Shown piece after piece: positions 43,349-51,182 of a stretch of 64,000 nucleotides of DNA. A program made the position numbers and the translations under genes. Source of the DNA: Rhodocyclaceae bacterium (GTDB lineage Bacteria; Pseudomonadota; Gammaproteobacteria; Burkholderiales; Rhodocyclaceae); contig JALNXH010000006.1 of the NCBI GenBank assembly GCA_023230455.1, positions 62,001 through 126,000 on the forward strand, given 5' to 3'. Every line of letters begins with the position of its first letter. The stretch's first letter is position 1. The notes under the pieces were generated by a model. It saw only the letters and a program-made list of their open reading frames with translations. It did not search any database and was not told the DNA's origin.

Positions 43349-43823
43349 GCTTGCCGTTATCGCCCAAGGCAAGTCGCAGCGCATCGATCAGGTTCTGCTC
43401 GCGCGCTTCCATGGCCGCCATGTCGAGATGCCGCGCATTGCGCTCGTAGATGCTCAGCGCCTCGGCCGGTGTCAGCTCGTCCGTGCCCTGTACCTGCCAG
43501 GCGAGTTGCTTGAGTTGTGGATAGTCCGACAGGCGGATGCGTGCCGGCAGCCACCCTTTCATAGCATCTACGCGGGCTGTAGCGGCGGGAGCAATGATGC
43601 CAAACGTCAAACCCAGCGCCGCCATCACATTGAGATACGCGCCCATCGTGACCGCAGGTGCGCCTTTTTCGATCCGATGCAAAGTCACGCGCGATATTCC
43701 CGCGGCTTCCGCGGCGGCCGTGGCATTGACGCGCAAGGCCTTGCGCTGAGCGCGAATCTGTTGCCCGAGCAGGGCCAGCGCCTCGACGGCGATGCGGGTA
43801 GTTGGAGGAGGTCTGGCCGGCAT
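43341..43823 (-). CDS. XRE-family antitoxin
   Basis: A 160-residue protein with an Xre/Cro helix-turn-helix near residues 20-75 (QIRAQRKALRVNATAAAEAA, then ISRVTLHRIEKG). It is paired with the downstream nucleotidyltransferase and probably represses the pair through the inverted repeat just upstream. ATG 43823 was chosen; the frame continues upstream to 43967 without homology. Confidence 0.78.
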   Translation of the reverse strand: MPARPPPTTRIAVEALALLGQQIRAQRKALRVNATAAAEAAGISRVTLHRIEKGAPAVTMGAYLNVMAALGLTFGIIAPAATARVDAMKGWLPARIRLSDYPQLKQLAWQVQGTDELTPAEALSIYERNARHLDMAAMEAREQNLIDALRLALGDNGKHV

Positions 43824-43825
43824 AG

Positions 43826-43873
43826 TGTTTCTCAATATATACGTTAAAGTAGTTATGTCAATAATGAGAAACA
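43826..43873 (-). promoter_or_regulatory. Inverted repeat (TGTTTCTCA...TGAGAAACA) upstream of the XRE gene
   Basis: Perfect 9-bp arms at 43826-43834 and 43865-43873 flank a 30-bp AT-rich spacer containing possible -10/-35 hexamers. It is a candidate operator for the XRE antitoxin. Confidence 0.5.
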
Positions 43874-43899
43874 TAAATTTAATTGACTGGCATGGGAAA

Positions 43900-44175
43900 A
43901 ACAGGCTGGCCGTCACAGTGAAATGCGCAAGGCGCAGCCTGCGCTGGTAATCGTCGCCCGACGACATGAATCACGCATTGCCGCGCGTGATCGTGGCGCC
44001 GCTCACCCGCAAGGGGCAAGCGCTGGGATGTCGCCCCGAGGTTGTCTTCGATGGGCGTGACGCGCGCATACTGCTCTATCAAATCCGCAGCGTCGATAAA
44101 GCGCGGCGGGCCGGCAAGCTGGGTACCATCGATGAATCCTTATGGCATCCCGTTTTGATGGAAATGCCGGCGTGA
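43900..44175 (+). pseudogene. Frameshifted, 5'-truncated mazF
   Basis: The 3' frame (43966-44175) reads like the C-terminal two-thirds of a MazF/PemK endoribonuclease: MNHALPRVIVAPLTRKG, LGCRPEVVFDG, ILLYQIRSVDKARRAGKLG and SLWHPVLMEM. Just upstream, another frame reads SEMRKAQPALVIV, the preceding MazF segment, so a small frameshift near 43948-43953 splits it. The extreme N-terminus is missing. No mazE is beside it; an intact mazE is 2.5 kb away. Confidence 0.68.
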
Positions 44176-44220
44176 TAAGTAAAGCAATTCGAAGCTGGAA
44201 CAATCAGCCTCGATCCAGTT
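44124..44220 (+). repeat. 97-bp direct repeat, copy 1 (mazF 3' end plus spacer)
   Basis: About 90% identical, by eye, to 46580-46676. It spans the last 17 codons of mazF and the following spacer (AAAGCAATTCGAAGCTGG). The two copies bracket djlA and the DUF4143 ATPase gene. Confidence 0.75.
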
Positions 44221-44241
44221 GATCTTTTGTAGGAGCAAGTC

Positions 44242-45024
44242 TTGTTCAAGTTCATCGGCATTATTGCGGGCTATTACCTGCTCGGTATATTCGGGGCCAT
44301 CGTCGGTTTTTTGCTCGGCTCCTTCATCGACCGTGTCCGCGCCTATGGCACGGGTGGATTCAACCCGCTTGGCAACGCCCAGCGCCAGGCCGCGTTTCTC
44401 GAAACCATGTTCGTCTCGCTGGGCAAGCTGGCCAAGGCCGACGGCCGGGTATCCGAAGAAGAGATCGCCCACACCGAAGCACTGATGCAGAAGCTCGGCA
44501 TGACGGCGGAGCACCGGCAACAGGCGATCGAGTTCTTCAAACGCGGCACCGACCCGTCATGCGATCTCGAACCGCTATACGACCGCTTCATGGCGGCTTG
44601 CGGCCATACCCGTCACCTGAAGCAGGTGTTGCTGGTGTACCTGATCGCGATGGCGCTGACAGACGGCCATGTCCATGCTGCCGAGGAAGCTCTGCTTGCC
44701 GATATCGCCAGCCGCCTCGGCTACAGCCCGGCCGAGTTCCGGCAGTTGATGGACATGGTCACGAACCAGGGCCATTTCGCCTCTGGCCAGCCGAGCAGCG
44801 CAAAAGCGCTGGAGGATGCCTACAAGGCCCTGGGCGTTACCCCGGACAACAGTGACCAGGAAATCAAGCGCGCCTATCGCAAACTGATGAGTCAGTACCA
44901 TCCCGACAAGCTGATCGGCCAAGGCATGCCGGATGACATGGTGGCGATGGCGACAGAGAAGGCGAAGGAAATCCAGGTCGCCTACGACCTGATCGAAAAA
45001 AGTCGACGTGCTGAAGGTGGCTGA
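44242..45024 (+). CDS. djlA: DjlA-type co-chaperone (TM, TerB, J-domain)
   Basis: A 260-residue protein starting at TTG after AGGAG. It has one N-terminal membrane helix (FIGIIAGYYLLGIFGAIVGF), a TerB-like helical domain (LGKLAKADGRVSEEEI) and a C-terminal J-domain with YKALGV and the HPD motif (YRKLMSQYHPDKL). This is the layout of DjlA, a membrane-anchored DnaK co-chaperone. Position between fragments of mazF is odd for a housekeeping chaperone. Confidence 0.88.
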   Translation: MFKFIGIIAGYYLLGIFGAIVGFLLGSFIDRVRAYGTGGFNPLGNAQRQAAFLETMFVSLGKLAKADGRVSEEEIAHTEALMQKLGMTAEHRQQAIEFFKRGTDPSCDLEPLYDRFMAACGHTRHLKQVLLVYLIAMALTDGHVHAAEEALLADIASRLGYSPAEFRQLMDMVTNQGHFASGQPSSAKALEDAYKALGVTPDNSDQEIKRAYRKLMSQYHPDKLIGQGMPDDMVAMATEKAKEIQVAYDLIEKSRRAEGG

Positions 45025-45171
45025 GAGGACGGCGAAGTGTATGGTTGATCTTGGCGCTGGCCTGTTGGTAAAAAACGAAAATGACATTGCCCCCGTGGAA
45101 TTTAATTCCGACACGGTCCTTCAACTCGGTGTTTCCTCCAATGCCTCCCCCGCCGTGATTGTCATCAACTT

Positions 45172-45250
45172 TCCCGATTGGACGCTCTTTAAATCCGGAT
45201 TGGACGCACCTATAATCCCGATTGGACGAAACAACAATCCGGATTGGACG
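45172..45250 (+). promoter_or_regulatory. Four 22-bp-phased repeats (TCCSGATTGGACG) with embedded -10 box
   Basis: Copies at 45172-45184, 45194-45206, 45216-45228 and 45238-45250 are spaced exactly 22 bp apart, about two helical turns. The fourth base alternates: TCCCG, TCCGG, TCCCG, TCCGG. A TATAAT hexamer (45211-45216) lies between copies 2 and 3, and the ATPase start codon is 9 bp after copy 4, so a protein bound here would cover the promoter and leader. The rest of 45025-45258 holds no gene that I can support. Confidence 0.82.
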
Positions 45251-45258
45251 AATTCGCC

Positions 45259-46506
45259 ATGGCCTCATCGCTGTACTCGCGTCATCTGCGCACGCGCATC
45301 GCCGAAGCGCTGACCGACACGCCGGTCGTTCTGCTCAATGGCCCGCGCCAGGCCGGCAAGACCACGTTGGCGCGCCAGTTTGCCAACGGCGGTCGGCGCT
45401 ATCTCACTCTGGATGACGCAGCCACTCTGCTTTCCGCGCAGCAAGACCCCACCGGCTTTGTGCGCAGCCTCGACAGCGCCGTGATCGACGAAGTCCAGCG
45501 CGCGCCGGGCCTGCTGCTCGCAGTCAAACAGTCGGTCGATCGCGATCGCCGGCCAGGACGCTTTTTGCTCACCAGCTCCGCCAACCTCATGCTCCTGCCC
45601 GGCGTCGCCGATTCGCTGGCCGGGCGCATGGAAACACTGCCGCTCCTGCCGCTGGCGGGTTGCGAGATCCAGGGTGGAAAAGGCGGCTGGCTTGATGCCG
45701 TTTTCGCCGGCAACATGCCGCGCATTACGCCGGCAGCGGCACGCAAGGCCGTCGGCGATGCGCTGGTGCACAAGGTACTGTGCGGCGGTTACCCGGAGGC
45801 GGTGTTGCGCGACTCGGCGCGACGCCGTGCGGCGTGGGCAAAACAATATGTCGATGCCTTGATCCAGCGCGACGTGCGCGAAATCGCCAACGTCGACAAG
45901 ATCGACCATCTTGCCCGGCTGCTCAAGGCGCTGGCGCAGATGTCCGGGCAACTGTGCAACTTCACGCAGCTTGCCGGCCAGGTTGGCCTGGACGCCAAAA
46001 CCGCCAGCAGATACCTGGCGATATTCGAGCAGATGTTTCTGCTGCGCCGTGTCGCACCGTGGTCTGCCAACCGTCTGTCGCGCATTGTCAAGACGCCCAA
46101 GCTTCACTTCCTCGATACCGGCCTGCTTTGCAGCCTCACCGGCATGAGCGAAATCTCGGCAGCGCAGCAACGCGAACGCTTCGGCCACGCGCTGGAAAGC
46201 TACGTCTATGGGGAACTGCTCAAATTGGCGAGCTGGGCCGACGCGGAAGTCGACATCTACGGCTATCGCGACAAGGACCAGGTGGAAGTGGATTTCGTGC
46301 TTGAAAATCGCGGCGGCCAGGTGGTCGGTGTTGAAGTCAAGGCAACCGCCAGCGTCGGCCGCAACGACTTCGCCGGCTTGCGCAAGCTCGCTGCACTGGC
46401 GGGCAAGAAATTCCAGGCCGGGGTCGTGCTCTATGACGGAGCGGAAACCCTGCCGATGGGCGAAGGGCTATGGGCCTTGCCCCTGGCGAGTCTGTGGCTG
46501 AGTTGA
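45259..46506 (+). CDS. AAA ATPase with DUF4143 C-terminal domain
   Basis: A 415-residue protein. The N-terminal ATPase has Walker A NGPRQAGKTTLARQF and Walker B AVIDEVQRAP. The C-terminal DUF4143 part ends with a PD-(D/E)XK-like pattern (VDFVLENRGG, VVGVEVKA). The family is widespread on bacterial accessory regions and its function is unknown; nuclease or DNA-binding roles have been proposed. The operator-like repeats immediately upstream suggest tight control. ATG 45259 is preferred over TTG 45244. Confidence 0.88.
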   Translation: MASSLYSRHLRTRIAEALTDTPVVLLNGPRQAGKTTLARQFANGGRRYLTLDDAATLLSAQQDPTGFVRSLDSAVIDEVQRAPGLLLAVKQSVDRDRRPGRFLLTSSANLMLLPGVADSLAGRMETLPLLPLAGCEIQGGKGGWLDAVFAGNMPRITPAAARKAVGDALVHKVLCGGYPEAVLRDSARRRAAWAKQYVDALIQRDVREIANVDKIDHLARLLKALAQMSGQLCNFTQLAGQVGLDAKTASRYLAIFEQMFLLRRVAPWSANRLSRIVKTPKLHFLDTGLLCSLTGMSEISAAQQRERFGHALESYVYGELLKLASWADAEVDIYGYRDKDQVEVDFVLENRGGQVVGVEVKATASVGRNDFAGLRKLAALAGKKFQAGVVLYDGAETLPMGEGLWALPLASLWLS

Positions 46507-46579
46507 ATCGGGAAAGCGCGTCACAAACAAGGCCGGCACCGCTCTCGGAAGGATATTGAGCTTGGCTCCTTTCACCGCT

Positions 46580-46676
46580 TACCATTGATGAATCTTTATG
46601 GCATCCCGTTTTTATGGAAATGCTGGCGTGATAAGAAAAGCAATTCGAAGCTGGCACAATTAACCTCGATCCAATT
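46580..46676 (+). repeat. 97-bp direct repeat, copy 2
   Basis: Partner of 44124-44220. It contains the last residues of MazF in frame (TIDESLWHPVFMEMLA, stop at 46629-46631) followed by the same spacer, which here leads into mazE. Identity stops abruptly at the left end, marking a recombination junction. Confidence 0.75.
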
Positions 46677-46690
46677 TTTTGGAGATGAAC

Positions 46691-46948
46691 ATGACCGATG
46701 CCGTTCTCAAGATCAAGCAGTGGGGTAATAGCCTCGGCGTCCGCCTGCCCACGGCTATCGCTCGGGCAGCGCATTTGCTCGTCGATCAGCAGGTCAGGGT
46801 TTCGGTGAAGGGCGATCAGGTTGTGATTACGCCAATGACCGATGTCCATCTCAGCCTTGAGCAGCGGCTCGCGGCCTACGATCCGACCTGTCATGACGGC
46901 GAGGTCATGGCTACCAGCGAATGTGTCGGGGCCGATCGGCGGTATTGA
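46691..46948 (+). CDS. MazE-type antitoxin
   Basis: An 85-residue AbrB-fold antitoxin: AVLKIKQWGNSLGVRLPTAI, then VSVKGDQVVITPM. GGAG lies 6 bp before the ATG. A mazF should follow, but only a short remnant reading PTWFVP with an early stop (46953-46985) is present. The antitoxin is therefore an orphan unless it acts on a distant toxin. Confidence 0.85.
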   Translation: MTDAVLKIKQWGNSLGVRLPTAIARAAHLLVDQQVRVSVKGDQVVITPMTDVHLSLEQRLAAYDPTCHDGEVMATSECVGADRRY

Positions 46949-46952
46949 AAAG

Positions 46953-46985
46953 CCAACGTGGTTTGTCCCTATTTATAGTGAGTAA
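46953..46985 (+). pseudogene. 5' remnant of mazF after mazE
   Basis: Codons reading PTWFVPIYSE and a stop resemble the first residues of MazF proteins that begin xxWFVPDxGD. No further homology follows. Very short, so tentative. Confidence 0.35.
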
Positions 46986-46996
46986 AGGAGCCCCTC

Positions 46997-47269
46997 ATGG
47001 CAAAGATGACTTTTAGCGTTCCGGATGACGTAAAGGATCGCTTCAACAAAGCTTTCGCCGACGCGAACAAGAGTGCGGTGGTGACCAAGCTGATGGTGGA
47101 CGCGCTGGATCAAATCGAGCGTAAGCGCCGCAGCGACAAGGCTATCCGCAGTATTTTGAGTCGGCGCGCAAAGAATAAGGGGCCGTTCATCTCGACAGAG
47201 GAGATTTTGAAAACGCGGGACGAGATTCGGGCGGAATCCGATGCCGCGCACGGAATACCGCGCAAGTGA
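46997..47269 (+). CDS. Ribbon-helix-helix antitoxin (VapB-like)
   Basis: A 90-residue protein starting MAKMTFSVPDDVKDRFNKAF, a ribbon-helix-helix N-terminus, with a Lys/Arg-rich C-terminal helix that would contact the toxin. AAGGAG precedes the ATG. Its stop overlaps the GTG start of a PIN-domain gene (GTGA). Confidence 0.75.
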   Translation: MAKMTFSVPDDVKDRFNKAFADANKSAVVTKLMVDALDQIERKRRSDKAIRSILSRRAKNKGPFISTEEILKTRDEIRAESDAAHGIPRK

Positions 47270-47631
47270 AGCTGTATGTCGTTGATTCAAGTGTCGCGCT
47301 GAAGTGGTTCCTGTGTGACGACCCGGACGAGTCGGATGTCGATCAGGCGCTGGGTCTGCTGCAAGGCGCATTGAATGAAGACTGTCGCTTCCTTCAACCG
47401 CCGCACTGGATTGCAGAAGTTGTTTGCGTGGTGGCACGCAAGCGCCCGCTCGATGCGGCCCTGGCACTGACAAACCTGCTTGAAATGACCTGCCATGAAA
47501 CGATTCAGACGGCACATGCGTATGCACGAGCCGTTGATCTATCGCTTCAACTTGACCATCATCTTTTCACCTACCCTCGCTTATTCGACCTCTTCAATTC
47601 CTTAAGTTCTCGGACGGTTGGTAGCCGGTGA
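47266..47631 (+). pseudogene. VapC-type PIN toxin with degenerate C-terminus
   Basis: The first ~100 residues read as a normal VapC (YVVDSSVALKWF with the first catalytic Asp D7, then PPHWIAEVVCVV with the acidic Glu). After SLQLDHHLF the expected DTLYHAVA-type block and late TAD-type acid are replaced by unrelated codons, reading into the antisense of the next gene before stopping. The nuclease is probably inactive. Confidence 0.65.
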
Positions 47632-48130
47632 GGCGGCCGTAGATATAGAGCAGGATAGGCAGCAGGCCGAGGAAGAGACCGACTCCAAACGCGATCCAGG
47701 TCGCCCGCGAGGAGTTGTCGCGCACCAGTATGGCGTAGGAGGGCAGGTCCGGCCGATAGTAAACGTCGAGCTCGGTGCCGACCGGAAAGCGCGCGGCGAA
47801 TCGCTCCGCCCGCTTCTGTGAATTAACGCTGAATTCGAAGCCGTAGCCGATACGCGACACGCTGAATTTCTGTTTGCTTCCTTGCCTGGTCTCCAGGTAA
47901 ACGCCGGCGATCTCGACATCCCAAAACTTGCGGTTCTGGAAGCCGACCACACGGCGCGCATACGATTGGGTGATGACGCCACGCCGCACCGGCCAGTGCT
48001 GTGCTTCCGCCAGCCCGTGCAATTCGTTGATGGTGCCGGCGACCGTGATCCAGCCGCCGAAGAAGCCCAGGATTATCAGTACGCCCAACACCCACAGCGC
48101 GGCTTTCTTTATCCGCTCGAAAGGGGTCAT
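47594..48130 (-). CDS. DUF3592 membrane protein
   Basis: A 178-residue protein with two membrane helices (WVLGVLIILGFFGGWITVAG near the start, WIAFGVGLFLGLLPILLYIY near the end) around an extracytoplasmic beta-rich domain (WPVRRGVITQSYARR, FPVGTELDVYYRPD), the layout of DUF3592 proteins. Function unknown. It is last in a leftward run with selU, a DOMON-like gene and namZ-like. Confidence 0.82.
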   Translation of the reverse strand: MTPFERIKKAALWVLGVLIILGFFGGWITVAGTINELHGLAEAQHWPVRRGVITQSYARRVVGFQNRKFWDVEIAGVYLETRQGSKQKFSVSRIGYGFEFSVNSQKRAERFAARFPVGTELDVYYRPDLPSYAILVRDNSSRATWIAFGVGLFLGLLPILLYIYGRLTGYQPSENLRN

Positions 48131-48201
48131 TCAGGTTCACCGAGGAGTCGACAAGCCATGATAAGGGGTTTGAGTTGCTCCGGTTTCCGCGATGCTCCGC
48201 C

Positions 48202-49410
48202 CTACTCGCGGTACAGCAACACGCTTTCGCGTTCTTCGCACCAACTGGATTCGTCGGCTTGCAGCAGTTGGTCGAGATCGGCCGGCGTGGCGGCGGGATC
48301 GTCCACCCATTCACGCAGTAGCGGGCTGCCATTGATGACGTCGATGGCGAGCCGGTCGTTCTCGTATTCGTAGGGAAAGTCGCGCCACAGCGCGTAGTCC
48401 GGATACAGGCGGCGTATGGCCTTGAAGGCCAGCGCATAGAGGCGCCAGGGGCGGAAGGCGGCGTGGTCGTAGCCGGCGTTTTCGACATGCACCTGGAAGG
48501 CCGAACACAGTTTGCCGGCATGCTTGTGAAACGTGGGTTCGAACCAGCACGGGCGCAGGATGCAGCCTTGCAGCCAGTGCGGCGCCAGTGCCTGCATTTC
48601 GCGCAGCACCTGCACGGCATCGATGTCCGGCGCGCCGAGCACTTCGAGCGGGCGTGTGGTGCCACGGCCTTCGGAGAGTGTGGTGCCTTCGAGCATCACC
48701 GAGCCGGGGTAGCAGCGCGCCATCCACAGGTTGGGCGCATTCGGACTTGGGTTGATCCAGGTGCGTTCCTCAAGCGGCCAGCCATGGCCCGGTGCGCGTT
48801 CGGGTTGCCAGCCTTGCATGGCTACCACCCGATAGTCGACATCGAGGCGCAGCGTGTTCACAAACCAGTGGCCGAGTTCGCCCAGGGTGAGGCCATGCCG
48901 CATCGGCAGCGTACCGGCGCCGACGAAGCTCTCCCAGCCGGCGCGCAGGCGCAGGCCTTCGACCGGGCGGCCGATGGGGTTGGGGCGGTCGAGCACCCAC
49001 ACGGCCTTGCCGAGGCGGGCTGCTGCTTCGAGCACGTAGCGCAGCGTGGTCTCGAAGGTGTAGATGCGGCAGCCGAGGTCGAGCAGATCGACCAGCAGCA
49101 CGTCGAAGCTGTCCATCATCGCCGCCGTCGGGCGCCGCACTTCGCCGTAGAGGCTAAACACCGGGATGCCGAGCACGGGATCGACGAAGTCGGGCGACTC
49201 GATCATGTTGTCCTGCTTGTCGCCGCGCAGGCCATGCTGCGGGCCGAAGGCGGCGGCGAGCTTGATGTCGTCGAGCGCGCCGAGCACATCGAGCGAATGG
49301 CGCAGCTCGCGCGTGACGGAGGCCGGGTGCGCGAGCAGCGCAACGCGCTTGCCGGCCAGCGGGCGGCGCCATGCGGGGTCTTCGATCAGGCGGTCGATGC
49401 CGAACTTCAA
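48202..49410 (-). CDS. DUF1343 / NamZ-like exo-N-acetylmuramidase
   Basis: A 402-residue protein of the DUF1343 family: VALLAHPASVTRELRHSLDV, FGPQHGLRGDKQDNMIES, FDVLLVDLLDLGCRIYTFET, WVLDRPNPIG and GTTLSEGRGTTRP. A member of this family (NamZ of Bacillus) releases N-acetylmuramic acid from glycan ends. The TTG at 49410 with GGAG upstream was chosen because homology begins exactly there (KFGIDRLI); the upstream extension looks like overlap. No signal peptide is seen, so a cytoplasmic recycling role is likely. Confidence 0.85.
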   Translation of the reverse strand: MKFGIDRLIEDPAWRRPLAGKRVALLAHPASVTRELRHSLDVLGALDDIKLAAAFGPQHGLRGDKQDNMIESPDFVDPVLGIPVFSLYGEVRRPTAAMMDSFDVLLVDLLDLGCRIYTFETTLRYVLEAAARLGKAVWVLDRPNPIGRPVEGLRLRAGWESFVGAGTLPMRHGLTLGELGHWFVNTLRLDVDYRVVAMQGWQPERAPGHGWPLEERTWINPSPNAPNLWMARCYPGSVMLEGTTLSEGRGTTRPLEVLGAPDIDAVQVLREMQALAPHWLQGCILRPCWFEPTFHKHAGKLCSAFQVHVENAGYDHAAFRPWRLYALAFKAIRRLYPDYALWRDFPYEYENDRLAIDVINGSPLLREWVDDPAATPADLDQLLQADESSWCEERESVLLYRE

Positions 49411-49451
49411 GATGCAATCTCCGTAATGTGTGCCGGCGAGCGTGGCAGCGG

Positions 49452-50006
49452 CTAAGCGAGGCGCAGTGTAAACCCGCTGCGATGATGGAAGTCGGGTTGG
49501 GTGCACGGATGGTGCAAGGCCCAATAGGAGGGATCGCCCGCCTTGTCTTCGATGACGGCTGTGAGGCCAATGCGGATGGGGCCAGCGGAAAAATCGCTGA
49601 GCTGAAGCTCGGCTTCGAGGATCAGACCCGCGGCGTGTGTTTGCAGCGTGATGCGCGGTGGCTCGCTGGGCACCAGCGGCGTCATCCGGGTGCGATAGCG
49701 GGCGAAGCGATACGTTGCCCAGGCGCCCGAAGGTGAGAAATTGCACTCCACATAGGCCGGACCGTCTTGTGCTGTGATGAAGGCTTCGAAGCAGGTGTGG
49801 CGCCACAGTTCGTCCGTTTGCCGCGTCGCGGCAGACGCCGGCAGGGCGATGCGATCGACGGCGCCGCAGACCGTGTAGCGAAAGCGCAGCCAGCCATCCG
49901 CTCCGCGTTCGGCGCGGGCGGTGAGGCGCTCGATCGCGTGCGTCGGCATGCGGCGATGGCACATCAGCGGAAAGTCGTTGTCGGCGTGCAGGGTGCGTTC
50001 AGGCAT
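49452..50006 (-). CDS. DOMON-like domain protein
   Basis: A 184-residue beta-rich protein of the DOMON-like group: ELWRHTCFEAFI, YVECNFSPSGAWATYRF and LTAVIEDKAG. Members are assumed to bind a ligand such as sugar or heme, but this branch is not characterised. No signal peptide with the start used (ATG 50006). It lies 10 bp after selU and 41 bp before the NamZ-like gene. Confidence 0.75.
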   Translation of the reverse strand: MPERTLHADNDFPLMCHRRMPTHAIERLTARAERGADGWLRFRYTVCGAVDRIALPASAATRQTDELWRHTCFEAFITAQDGPAYVECNFSPSGAWATYRFARYRTRMTPLVPSEPPRITLQTHAAGLILEAELQLSDFSAGPIRIGLTAVIEDKAGDPSYWALHHPCTQPDFHHRSGFTLRLA

Positions 50007-50016
50007 CGTGTCGGCG

Positions 50017-51129
50017 TCAATGGCGAGTGCCGGATGATGGTGGCGGCAGCTCGGTGCTTGTGTGGAGGGCACGGTCGGGGATGTTAACTTCCGCCGCAAT
50101 GATTGCGGCGGCCGCTTGCTTCAGGCTGGCGTCGGACAAGTCCGTCAGCCGGCAGAGCGGGGCGTGGCCGGCGTCGCCCCGCGGTTGCGAACGGCGATAG
50201 AGTGGATCGTAGTGCTCGGTCAGCAGTTCGCCGACCAAGAGGCGGAAATTGCCTGCCGTTGCCAGGCGCTGCCAGCGGGCGATGGTTTCTTTGCTCTGTA
50301 GTTCGTGCAGGCGTGCGAGCTGCGCAGCGAGACGGCCGTCGGCCGCGGCGAGGAGGTGGGCGTAGTCCTGGAGCAGGAAATCCACCCGCGCTTCGAGGTC
50401 GGCTTCGATGCGCAGTACCGGCGCTGCCCGTAGCGCATCGAACAGCCGGTTGGGCAGGTAGAGCGCGCCGATGCGGCGGCTCTCCGCTTCGACATAGACC
50501 GGCCGTGTGGAGTCCATTGCCGTCAGGGCCAGCATCAAGTGCGTTTCGAACATTTTCTGCGAGGGCTGCGGTTGATCGGGAAGATCGCCGAGCACCGACC
50601 CCTTGTGCGCCGCCAGCGCTTCGAGATTCACCACCTGGGCGCCCTGCGCCGCAAGGGCTTCGAGCAAGCGGGTCTTGCCGCTGCCGGTGGGCCCACCGAT
50701 GACGCGCAGGTCGAGGCGGCCCGGCAGCGACTCCAGGCGATCGAGCACATGGCGCCGCCAGGCTTTGTAGCCGCCGTCGAGACGGCGTGCCGCCCAGCCG
50801 ATCTCGCGCAGGATGTGGGTGAATGCGCCGCTGCGCTGGCCGCCGCGCCAGCAGTAGATCAACGGCCGCCAGGATTTTGGCCGGTCGAGGAAGCGTTCTT
50901 CGATGTGGCGCGCGATGTTGCGCGCCACCAGCGCAGCGCCGACCTTGCGCGCCTCGAACGGCGACACTTGGATGTAGAGCGTGCCGACGCGCGCCCGCTC
51001 GGCGTCGTCGAGCACCGGGCAATTGATGGCGCCCGGGATGTGGTCCGCGGCGAATTCGGCCGGCGAGCGGACGTCGATCACGGTCTCGAATTCGGCGAGT
51101 TGTGCTACGGTGGCGAGCCAGCTTTTCAC
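50017..51129 (-). CDS. selU: tRNA 2-selenouridine synthase SelU (MnmH)
   Basis: Replaces sulfur by selenium at the wobble 2-thiouridine of certain tRNAs. The N-terminal rhodanese domain has VIDVRSPAEFAADHIPGAIN and the catalytic Cys in LIYCWRGGQRSG. A P-loop ATPase-like domain follows (GGPTGSGKTRLLEAL). It needs selenophosphate from SelD, encoded divergently next door. GTG 51129 fits the family start; an ATG at 51198 would overlap selD. Confidence 0.93.
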   Translation of the reverse strand: MKSWLATVAQLAEFETVIDVRSPAEFAADHIPGAINCPVLDDAERARVGTLYIQVSPFEARKVGAALVARNIARHIEERFLDRPKSWRPLIYCWRGGQRSGAFTHILREIGWAARRLDGGYKAWRRHVLDRLESLPGRLDLRVIGGPTGSGKTRLLEALAAQGAQVVNLEALAAHKGSVLGDLPDQPQPSQKMFETHLMLALTAMDSTRPVYVEAESRRIGALYLPNRLFDALRAAPVLRIEADLEARVDFLLQDYAHLLAAADGRLAAQLARLHELQSKETIARWQRLATAGNFRLLVGELLTEHYDPLYRRSQPRGDAGHAPLCRLTDLSDASLKQAAAAIIAAEVNIPDRALHTSTELPPPSSGTRH

Positions 51130-51182
51130 GGTGCGGTAGAGATCGGGGGAAGCGGATTTCCCGTAATGATAAGGCGCGAAGG

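Noticed and set aside
45172..45250. Possible CRISPR array from the phased repeats
   Set aside because: Repeats are 13 bp with 9-bp spacers, far too short for CRISPR, and no cas genes are near.
45025..45258. A short gene between djlA and the ATPase
   Set aside because: The open frames have no ribosome site, and the segment nearest the ATPase is taken up by the phased repeats and promoter.
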